NCBI GenBank assembly: GCA_016185875.1
Contig: JACPMS010000022.1
Span: 1 to 18,951, forward strand
Direction of reading: 5' to 3'
DNA: 18,951 bases
From: Candidatus Woesearchaeota archaeon
Lineage (GTDB): Archaea > Nanobdellota > Nanobdellia > Woesearchaeales > GW2011-AR4
Position numbers and translations under genes: made by a program. Each line of letters opens with the position of its first letter. The stretch's first letter is position 1. Of the stretch, positions 1 through 4,600 are shown in pieces. The notes under the pieces are model-generated. The model was not told the DNA's origin. It ran no database searches and worked only from the letters and a program-made list of their open reading frames with translations.

Positions 1-548
1 TGGATGACAGGATAAAATCAAGACTGCTGCCGGAAACAATCGAGTTCAAGCCGTACAGCTTTGAAGAAGCAAAAGGTATTTTGAAGAACAGGATTGAATA
101 TGCCTTTTTTCCAAATGTTGTAAGCAATGATGCCTTTGAGCTGATTGCGAGGAAAACTTTTGAACTGCAGGACATGAGGACTGGGCTGCATTTGCTCAGG
201 GAGTCTGCGTTAATTGCAGAAGACAAGTCATCAAGAAAAATACTGCTTGAGCACGCGAAACAGGCATTGGACAAACTGGACGAGTTCAGCATAAAGAAAA
301 CTATAGATTTGGCAGCAGACGAGAAGCTGATTCTGGAATTAATAAAAGACAATTCCGGCAAGAGGATCGGGGATTTGTTTAAGCTGTATCAAACCAATGG
401 CGGCAAGCTCGTCTACAAGTCATTCCAGAGGAAAATTGACAGGCTGCAAAAAAACAAGTTCATTTCAGTTGAGAAAACTGCCGGCGGAGAAGATGGCAAT
501 ACAACAATCATCAAGCACAGTTCTGAGAAAAAGCTGACTGAATTTTAA
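1..548 (+). CDS. Orc1/Cdc6 replication initiator, C-terminal part (5' end outside window)
   Basis: The reading frame is open from base 3 to the TAA at 546-548, giving the last 181 residues of a protein usually about 400 long; the start and the AAA+ Walker motifs lie upstream of the window. The visible part begins with DDRIKSRLLPE, the region around sensor 2 and the AAA+ lid of Orc1/Cdc6. A helical lid follows (YSFEEAKGIL, the MRTGLHLLRESA segment) and then a C-terminal winged helix (about the last 80 residues, with YKSFQRKIDRLQKNKFI). In archaea this protein binds origin recognition boxes and loads MCM helicase. A TTG at 81 is not the real start because homologous sequence continues upstream of it. 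It ends 5 bp before the convergent lipoprotein gene. A replication origin often lies beside this gene, but none can be seen here. Confidence 0.88.
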   Translation, partial: DDRIKSRLLPETIEFKPYSFEEAKGILKNRIEYAFFPNVVSNDAFELIARKTFELQDMRTGLHLLRESALIAEDKSSRKILLEHAKQALDKLDEFSIKKTIDLAADEKLILELIKDNSGKRIGDLFKLYQTNGGKLVYKSFQRKIDRLQKNKFISVEKTAGGEDGNTTIIKHSSEKKLTEF

Positions 549-553
549 GGCTT

Positions 554-1375
554 TTATTTTTTCTTCAAATTCCTCTCCAAGAAAGATAATGTCTTATTCC
601 AAGCATCTTTTGTTTCTTCAGGCGCGTAATTCGCTCCAGAGGGGTTTGCAAAAGCATGCCCAACGCCTTCATAAATATGAATCTCATTTTCTATTTTTAA
701 TTCACTTAATGCTGCCTCAAATTTCTTGACGCTTTCAACTGGTATTGAAGTGTCTTTGCTGCCAAAAATGCCAAGCACAGGCCATTTTATGGCAGAAAGC
801 TTTGAAGTATTTATTTCTAGATTGCCATAATAAATGATAGTTGCAGCCATTTTCTCATTCAATGCCAATTGCAACGACATACCTCCGCCAAAGCACCAGC
901 CCATTGAAGCAATCTTATTTTTATCAACATTATTTTGATTTTTTAAATATTGAACTGCATATTTCATATTGCTTATCGCTGTACTTGGATTATTTCTTGC
1001 TTGGGATGCAAGCTGTCCTGCCTCTGTTGAATTTTTCCCGATTTTTCCATTGTATAAGTCAACTGCCAAAACAACATATCCTTCTGCAGCCAAGCTCCTT
1101 GCCATCTCCTTAATGTTATCATTCAATCCCCACCATTCATGTATCATGACAACTGCTGGATAAATGCCGTTTTGCTTAGGCTTTGCGAGAAAGCCAACAG
1201 AATTCTCAAAATAAGTTACATTTTCAACAATGATGTTAAAGGAATCCCCATTCTTTAAAATATCAACATTCTTCATTTGGTTTTGAGATGCCTGTTCAGC
1301 AATATGTTCAGGTCGCTGTGTACAAGAAACCAAAAAAATTAAGAATATTATTAAAAAAATATATTTTGATTTCAT
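554..1375 (-). CDS. Dienelactone hydrolase family protein, predicted lipoprotein
   Basis: A 273-residue alpha/beta hydrolase. Residues 1-18 form a lipoprotein signal peptide: lysine, a hydrophobic run, then a lipobox ending LVSC with Cys18 as the likely lipidated residue, so the enzyme should sit on the outside of the membrane. The dienelactone hydrolase triad is visible: Cys161 in GWCFGGG, Asp208 in GSKDTSIP and His240 in EGVGHAFANP. The oxyanion/Glu motif HEWWG is at 79-83 and the typical AVDLYNG segment at 104-110. The family hydrolyses lactones and esters; the real substrate cannot be told from sequence. The start ATG lies 3 bp after the stop of the acylphosphatase remnant, so both were probably one leaderless transcript from the promoter near 1548. 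Confidence 0.88.
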   Translation of the reverse strand: MKSKYIFLIIFLIFLVSCTQRPEHIAEQASQNQMKNVDILKNGDSFNIIVENVTYFENSVGFLAKPKQNGIYPAVVMIHEWWGLNDNIKEMARSLAAEGYVVLAVDLYNGKIGKNSTEAGQLASQARNNPSTAISNMKYAVQYLKNQNNVDKNKIASMGWCFGGGMSLQLALNEKMAATIIYYGNLEINTSKLSAIKWPVLGIFGSKDTSIPVESVKKFEAALSELKIENEIHIYEGVGHAFANPSGANYAPEETKDAWNKTLSFLERNLKKK

Positions 1376-1378
1376 TTT

Positions 1379-1523
1379 TTAATGCCGAATTTCAAAGTTC
1401 TTAAAGTTTTCTGGCTCCTTATGTTTTACCTGAACGCCTGAATTCATTTGCTTTATTTCTGATATTTGCCCTAAAGAAAACTCCCTGCACTCTGCCTGAA
1501 ACAATAAGGTGCATGCATTTCAT
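1379..1523 (-). pseudogene. acyP: Acylphosphatase remnant with internal deletion
   Basis: Translation from the ATG at 1523 gives MKCMHLIVSGRVQGVFFRAN followed by IRNKANEF. This is a clear acylphosphatase N-terminus with the phosphate-binding loop (SGRVQGV) and catalytic Arg in FFR. The frame then stops at 1419. One frame over, from 1438 to the TAA at 1379-1381, the sequence reads GVQVKHKEPENFKNFEIRH, a typical acylphosphatase C-terminus (EP..F..FEIR). The family is about 90 residues long; about 40 central residues, including the catalytic Asn of the GWVxN motif, are missing. The two parts join at two TTCAGG copies (1442-1437 and 1434-1429), suggesting a deletion between short repeats. A TATA box sits 25 bp before the ATG. 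An assembly error is the main alternative. Confidence 0.75.
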
Positions 1524-1544
1524 AAAATAAGTAAGTTTTTGGGT

Positions 1545-1552
1545 TTTATATA
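1545..1552 (-). promoter_or_regulatory. TATA box for the acylphosphatase remnant / lipoprotein unit
   Basis: The minus strand reads TATATAAA, centred about 25 bp before the ATG at 1523. That is the archaeal spacing for a leaderless transcript, and it supports the ATG at 1523 rather than a longer N-terminus. Confidence 0.55.
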
Positions 1553-1612
1553 TGTTTTCATTTCTTTTCAATATTGAAAGCAACCACTGGACACTGGACA
1601 TGCTTGGCTGTA

Positions 1613-1621
1613 ATATTTAAA
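1613..1621 (+). promoter_or_regulatory. TATA-like box ahead of a hairpin RNA candidate
   Basis: ATATTTAAA centred at 1617 predicts a start near 1642, just where the perfect inverted repeat at 1644-1700 begins. No ORF follows, so it may drive a small structured RNA. This is inference from spacing only. Confidence 0.3.
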
Positions 1622-1643
1622 GGCAATTGATTCTTAATAGGCT

Positions 1644-1700
1644 TGCAGGAAAAAAAGGAGTGTTTGAAATCGCTCTTTTCACCCCCAAACTTTTCCTGCA
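1644..1700 (+). ncRNA. Long imperfect hairpin, candidate structured RNA
   Basis: TGCAGGAAAA (1644-1653) and TTTTCCTGCA (1691-1700) are a perfect 10-bp inverted repeat. Further pairing lies inside: GGAGTG with CACCCC (one mismatch) and TGAAA with TTTCA. A 57-nt hairpin can therefore form. It is preceded by a TATA-like box with the right spacing. There is no coding capacity. It could equally be a palindromic repeat or terminator; strand and function are unknown. Confidence 0.35.
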
Positions 1701-1738
1701 TTATGATGTTAATAAAAAGGAGAGAGAATAATCAAGCG

Positions 1739-1815
1739 GTTTAAAGAAAAAATAAACCGGTAGGATAACCGGCAATCCTAAAGATTGACACCCTCATTGA
1801 GTGTAGTGATTCACT
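1739..1815 (+). pseudogene. Partial tRNA 5'-half copy upstream of the tRNA gene
   Basis: The segment from 1761 repeats the 5' half of the tRNA that starts at 1832, with a 78-bp offset. It has the A-box-like TAGGATAAC, a GG pair, a perfect D-stem (GGAT with ATCC) and the identical AGATTGACACCCTC covering the anticodon loop. The anticodon stem no longer pairs well (AAAGA with CCTCA) and no T-arm or acceptor 3' strand follows; instead there is AGTGATTCACT, a small hairpin. Upstream, CGGTTTA (1739-1745) and TAAACCG form a perfect 7-bp stem. The likely reading is a decayed tandem duplication. A 5' half of a split tRNA is possible but unsupported, as no matching 3' half is visible. Confidence 0.4.
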
Positions 1816-1888
1816 TATATTTAAACTTTATGCCGCAGTAGGATAACTTGGTATTCCGGGAGATTGACACCCTCCTGCTCGAAAGAGC

Positions 1889-1933
1889 AGACGAATGCGA
1901 GTGAGCGAAGCGAACTCGCTCACAACTCAGTGG
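1889..1933 (+). repeat. Palindromic dispersed repeat, copy 1, inside the tRNA variable region
   Basis: It starts CAG-A-CGAATGCGAG and ends CTCAGTGG. Inside, GTGAGCGA (1901-1908) pairs with TCGCTCAC (1916-1923), or alternatively GCGAGT with ACTCGC. A related copy with the same CGAATGCGAG start and GCTCA...CTCA end lies at 7221-7266. Bulge-helix-bulge geometry could not be fitted here, so it is probably an insertion rather than an intron. Confidence 0.5.
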
Positions 1934-1940
1934 GTTCAAA

Positions 1941-1972
1941 TCTTGGAAAGGTTAAACCTTTTTGGGTGAGAC
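1941..1972 (+). other. 32-nt BHB intron in tRNA T-loop (position 59/60)
   Basis: The T-stem is the outer helix. The central 4-bp helix is TTCA (exon, 1935-1938) with TGAG (intron, 1967-1970, one G-U). The 5' bulge is AAT (1939-1941) and the 3' bulge ACT (1971-1973). The inner helix is 11 bp, CTTGGAAAGGT with ACCTTTTTGGG (four G-U pairs), closed by loop TAA. Cutting after the second base of each bulge leaves a canonical 7-nt loop, TTCAAAT. Confidence 0.7.
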
Positions 1973-2016
1973 TCCCAGCTGCGGCGCATTTAATAAAAAG
2001 CAAAAGGTGACCGAAA

Positions 2017-2136
2017 ATGGAACTAAGCAATGAATTTATCGAAGATTTGTTTTTGAAGCAAATCAAGGAACTTACAATAAGGACGAACAAGCAGCTTAGA
2101 AGCTTTGATGCCCAGTGCAGCGGCTTGCTCAAATAA
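2017..2136 (+). CDS. Small protein of unknown function (39 aa)
   Basis: The ATG at 2017 is preceded by AAAGGTGA (about 8 bp upstream), a usable Shine-Dalgarno site, and the frame ends at TAA 2134-2136. The peptide begins MELSNEFIEDLFLKQIKEL and is predicted mostly helical and amphipathic, with one Cys near the C-terminus. The next small gene starts 13 bp later with its own strong ribosome site, so the two may be co-transcribed, possibly with the tRNA upstream. I do not recognise a family. It is short enough that chance coding remains possible; the ribosome site and the tight spacing to the next ORF are the support. Confidence 0.45.
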   Translation: MELSNEFIEDLFLKQIKELTIRTNKQLRSFDAQCSGLLK

Positions 2137-2149
2137 GGAGGTGGTTTTG

Positions 2150-2272
2150 ATGAAAGACCCTGAAGAAGAGAGTGAGGAAGATTTTTACAGCGAAAAAATC
2201 TTAGGCGAGTATGTTGAAGATGATGAAATCGACAGCCTGGAAGAAGGCTTTATGATTGGCTATTTGGGATAA
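2150..2272 (+). CDS. Small acidic protein (40 aa), EEGFMIGY type
   Basis: GGAGGTG lies 6 bp before the ATG at 2150, one of the best ribosome sites in the window; the frame ends at TAA 2270-2272. The peptide is extremely acidic (MKDPEEESEEDFYSEKILGE, then VEDDEIDSLEEGFMIGYLG). The C-terminal pattern of acidic residues, EEGFM and GY resembles short acidic proteins common in Woesearchaeota and Pacearchaeota genomes, whose function is unknown to me; the resemblance is from memory. No membrane segment or signal. It follows the 39-aa ORF closely and could be part of the same transcript. Confidence 0.6.
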   Translation: MKDPEEESEEDFYSEKILGEYVEDDEIDSLEEGFMIGYLG

Positions 2273-2295
2273 ATTTTTGTTTTCAACACAAACTA

Positions 2296-2301
2296 TTTAT
2301 A
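2296..2301 (+). promoter_or_regulatory. TATA box of the Sua5/YrdC gene
   Basis: TTTATA within ACTATTTATACC, centred 26 bp before the ATG at 2324, predicts a leaderless mRNA beginning at the start codon. Confidence 0.6.
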
Positions 2302-2323
2302 CCATTATTAATTTCTGCAATTT

Positions 2324-2893
2324 ATGCGGATTTTGAATTTTGAAGAGCTTAATCTTGAAAAGCAGTCAGTCATAGACTCAATTATAAACGGCAATGTTTT
2401 CATCCATCCAACTGATACAATTTACGGGATTGGGTGCAATGCGCAAAATCTTAAATCAGTCAAGAAAATAAGGCAGCTTAAGGCAAGAGCCGCAAACCCT
2501 TTTTCTGTAATCGCTCCCTCATTGGACTGGATTAAGGAAAACTGCATCATAACAGAAGAAAGCGGGGAATGGCTTGAAAAGCTGCCAGGCCCTTACACTT
2601 TGATATTCAGGCTGAAAAAAGGCAATTGCGTTGCAAAAGAAGTTAATCCAGGCTTGAGTACCTTGGGCATAAGAATCCCTGGCCACTGGATAAGGAATGT
2701 TGTAGCAGAAGCTGAAGTGCCTGTTGTCACGACATCTGTGAACAGGAGCAATGAAGATTATATGACTTCTTTGGAAGATTTGGATGCTACAATAAAAAGC
2801 GGCATCGATTTTATGCTGTACGAGGGAAAGAAGGAAGGAAAGCCAAGCAAAATAATTGACTTGACTGAAGACGTAAAAGTCATAGAGAGATAA
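2324..2893 (+). CDS. L-threonylcarbamoyladenylate synthase (Sua5/YrdC/TsaC family)
   Basis: A 189-residue single YrdC domain. It makes threonylcarbamoyl-AMP from threonine, bicarbonate and ATP, the first step of t6A37 modification of ANN-decoding tRNAs; transfer is then done by the KEOPS complex. Family motifs are clear: HPTDTIYGIGC (28-38), KARAANPFSVI (53-63, the KxR...P substrate-binding stretch), GPYTLIF, GIRIP, and VTTSVNRSNEDY near 140, matching the usual STSAN.SGE segment. There is no C-terminal Sua5 domain, so it is the short TsaC/YrdC form. The start is supported by a TATA box 26 bp upstream with no leader. It is in the same direction as the phosphoesterase that follows, which has its own promoter. 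Confidence 0.9.
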   Translation: MRILNFEELNLEKQSVIDSIINGNVFIHPTDTIYGIGCNAQNLKSVKKIRQLKARAANPFSVIAPSLDWIKENCIITEESGEWLEKLPGPYTLIFRLKKGNCVAKEVNPGLSTLGIRIPGHWIRNVVAEAEVPVVTTSVNRSNEDYMTSLEDLDATIKSGIDFMLYEGKKEGKPSKIIDLTEDVKVIER

Positions 2894-2895
2894 AT

Positions 2896-2903
2896 TTTTA
2901 AAA
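2896..2903 (+). promoter_or_regulatory. TATA box of the metallophosphoesterase gene
   Basis: TTTTTAAA, centred 25-26 bp before the ATG at 2925, implies a leaderless transcript independent of the upstream gene. Confidence 0.5.
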
Positions 2904-2924
2904 GGGTTCTGTTTATGTTATATT

Positions 2925-3551
2925 ATGGAGAGCAAAGACAAATCAAAGCTTAGGATTCTGGCAGCAGGCGACATACACGGCGACACAACGCAAGCTAAAA
3001 AATTAGCAGATCAGGCGGAAAAGGAAAACATTGACCTGGTAGTCTTATGCGGGGATTTGACTTATGCAGAGAAATCAACTGAAGGGATTATAGGCCCATT
3101 TGTCAAAAAGGGAAAGAAAGTTGTCTTGATTCCGGGCAATCACGAAACAGTTGCTACTGCTGATTTTCTTGCTGAGCTTTACGGAGCCACTAACCTTCAT
3201 GGCTATTCCATAAAATACAAGGGAATTGGCTTGTTTGGCTGCGGAGGCGCAAACATTGGCTTGTTCCAGCTTGGGGAAGACGAGATTTTTGAGCTGATAA
3301 AAAAGGGCTATGGAAGAATAAAAGATGCGAAGAAAAAAATTTTAGTTACTCACGTGCATCCCAGCGGCTCTTTAATGGAGAAATTCACAAGCATTTTTCC
3401 GGGAAGCGAAGGAGTCAAGAAGGCGATTGACACCTTCAAGCCAGACATTCTGCTATGCAGCCATGTGCATGAAGCAGAGGGCATTGAGGAGAAGATAGGC
3501 AAGACAAAAGTCATAAATGTTGGAAAGAAAGGAAAGATAATTGAAATTTAA
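2925..3551 (+). CDS. Calcineurin-like metallophosphoesterase
   Basis: A 208-residue cytoplasmic phosphoesterase with the full dinuclear metal set: GDIHGD (Asp16, His18), LCGDLTY (Asp44), PGNHET (Asn72, His73), LVTHVHPSG (His143) and LCSHVHEAEG (His180, His182). In most relatives the last motif is GHxH; here Gly is replaced by Ser (SHVH), while both metal ligands remain. Size and motif spacing are close to archaeal Icc-type phosphoesterases of the YfcE/MJ0936 kind. The substrate (phosphodiester, nucleotide or protein phosphate) cannot be predicted. It probably heads a unit with the transporter gene that starts 21 bp after it. Confidence 0.88.
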   Translation: MESKDKSKLRILAAGDIHGDTTQAKKLADQAEKENIDLVVLCGDLTYAEKSTEGIIGPFVKKGKKVVLIPGNHETVATADFLAELYGATNLHGYSIKYKGIGLFGCGGANIGLFQLGEDEIFELIKKGYGRIKDAKKKILVTHVHPSGSLMEKFTSIFPGSEGVKKAIDTFKPDILLCSHVHEAEGIEEKIGKTKVINVGKKGKIIEI

Positions 3552-3572
3552 TGCCAGCGGAATTTTCTGAGA

Positions 3573-4169
3573 ATGAATTATCATATTTATTTGGGAGTTT
3601 TGCTTATTGGCTTAATTCACGGGCTTGAGCCAGGACACGGCTGGCCTGTTGCAGTTTATTATTCGATAAAAAAGAAAAATAAAATTATTAGCGGATTGTT
3701 ATCCTCAGGCATTATTGCGTTTTTCCATTTATTTTCTTCAATCGCTGTTGTAATTATTTTTCTGATTTTTAATGAAAAGCTTAACTTAACATCTTTTTCA
3801 ATAACTAAGTACATAGCTGCTCTTACACTGGTAATATTGGCTGTAAATGCTTGGTTTCAAAAGCCGCAGAGCCTTGAAAGCAGGAAGACTAAAAATTTGT
3901 GGCAAATTGCATCTTACGCCTTGATTCTTGGCTTTGCGCATGAAGAAGAATTTGCGATTCTTGCTTTTTGTATTGGAGGCGCTAACTGCTTAGCTTTGAT
4001 GATTGCTTACGCTTTAGCTGTTACATTTGCCTTGATAACAATAACTTTACTGTCAATTAAATCTTATTCATTAATAGAATCAAAGATTAAAAAATATGAA
4101 AAATACATGGACAAGATATTCGCAATTATACTGTTTTTAATTGGGATAAGTTATTTGTTCAGATTTTAA
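3573..4169 (+). CDS. Polytopic membrane protein, NicO/UreH-like (putative Ni/Co or other metal transporter)
   Basis: A 198-residue protein with about six hydrophobic segments (near residues 5-24, 39-65, 77-92, 109-131, 135-160 and 180-197). The first segment carries GLIHGLEPGHGW (13-24), which matches the His/Asp-Glu rich HxLEPGHG signature of NicO/RcnA-type nickel-cobalt transporters. A second charged motif, GFAHEEEF (about 119-126), sits inside another membrane segment, as in this family. I infer divalent metal transport; the metal and direction are unknown. The family is often longer and has a His-rich loop, which is absent here. It follows the phosphoesterase by 21 bp with no obvious ribosome site and is AT-rich compared with that gene. 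Confidence 0.6.
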   Translation: MNYHIYLGVLLIGLIHGLEPGHGWPVAVYYSIKKKNKIISGLLSSGIIAFFHLFSSIAVVIIFLIFNEKLNLTSFSITKYIAALTLVILAVNAWFQKPQSLESRKTKNLWQIASYALILGFAHEEEFAILAFCIGGANCLALMIAYALAVTFALITITLLSIKSYSLIESKIKKYEKYMDKIFAIILFLIGISYLFRF

Positions 4170-4188
4170 GGAACTACAAAGCATAAAT

Positions 4189-4557
4189 CTAATAAAATTC
4201 TATATCATGTTTCTTGCCCTTTGCTTTGGGCAATTCTTCCTCTTCATCTTTTGCTGTAGTTGCTTCCATCTTCTTCAATTCCTCTTCGCTGAACAATTCT
4301 GCAAACAAGTCCTCTGTTGACTCTGATATTTCCTCTGGCTGTGTTTCATCGGCTGTTTCTGATGAAGTTGGTGCTTGGGCTGGAGCAGAAGTGTCGCCAA
4401 AAATGTTGGCAAATGCGCTTCCGGTTGCTTCTGCGCTTGATTCAGCTGGCTGGTTTGTAAATATTTCATGAGAATCCCCAACAATATTCTGAAGCATCCT
4501 TATGACTTTCTTGATGTCTTCATGCGAATCCTCCTTGGTGTCTATTTCTATTTTCAT
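4189..4557 (-). CDS. Short conserved-looking protein of unknown function with disordered acidic tail (122 aa)
   Basis: I start the gene at the ATG at 4557, because TTAAAAAT at 4581-4588 (TATA on the minus strand) is 27 bp upstream and the longer frame to 4680 would run into the neighbouring gene with low-complexity Arg/Ser/Lys sequence. Residues 1-33 (MKIEIDTKEDSHEDIKKVIR, then MLQNIVGDS) form a compact helical unit of a type I recall from Woesearchaeota and Pacearchaeota proteins. Residues 35-95 are Ala/Ser/Thr/Pro/Glu-rich and probably disordered. Residues 85-100 (ESTEDLFAELFSEEELKKME) could be an acidic helix, and the end is HDIEFY. The architecture suggests an adaptor that binds partners through a flexible tail; function unknown. 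Confidence 0.75.
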   Translation of the reverse strand: MKIEIDTKEDSHEDIKKVIRMLQNIVGDSHEIFTNQPAESSAEATGSAFANIFGDTSAPAQAPTSSETADETQPEEISESTEDLFAELFSEEELKKMEATTAKDEEEELPKAKGKKHDIEFY

Positions 4558-4580
4558 GGAGTTTCTTCTTTGTCTTAACC

Positions 4581-4588
4581 TTAAAAAT
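4581..4588 (-). promoter_or_regulatory. TATA box deciding the start of the 122-aa gene
   Basis: The minus strand reads ATTTTTAA, 27 bp before the ATG at 4557, implying a leaderless mRNA and ruling against the longer frame. Confidence 0.5.
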
Positions 4589-4600
4589 GTTTTGGTTTTG

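Larger units (their letters stand above)
1832..1986 (+). tRNA. tRNA with T-loop intron and enlarged variable region; isotype uncertain (GAC in standard register)
   Basis: Acceptor strands GCCGCAG (1832-1838) and CTGCGGC (1979-1985) pair perfectly, with G1986 as discriminator. T8 A9 is followed by a D-arm at 1841-1857 (GGA/TCC stem, A14, G18 G19, A21). The anticodon arm at 1859-1875 has GGAGA and CCTCC with one A-C mismatch next to loop TTGACAC, so the anticodon reads GAC (Val). The T-loop starts TTCAAA at 1935; the T-stem is GTGGG with CCCAG (one mismatch). Bases 1941-1972 are a BHB intron at 59/60. The region between positions 43 and 49 is 54 nt long and starts with a GAAA-capped hairpin (TGCTC/GAGCA) that resembles a class II variable arm; the rest is a palindromic repeat. 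The GCC start, G73 and this arm resemble archaeal tRNA-Ser, in conflict with GAC. It may be a disrupted or unusual tRNA. Confidence 0.6.

Noticed and set aside
1813..1826. TATA-like TTATATTTAAA as promoter of the tRNA at 1832
   Set aside because: It is centred only about 13 bp before the mature 5' end, so a start 25 bp downstream would fall inside the tRNA; an upstream start is more likely.
1761..1875. Two 35-bp similar segments 78 bp apart considered as a CRISPR array
   Set aside because: Only two diverged copies, with the matching parts corresponding to tRNA D-arm and anticodon loop; the tRNA acceptor stem and T-arm explain the second copy.
1876..1929. Second BHB intron in the variable region of the tRNA at 1832
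   Set aside because: No placement gave a 4-bp central helix with two 3-nt bulges around either hairpin; the dispersed-repeat match at 7221 explains most of the insert better.
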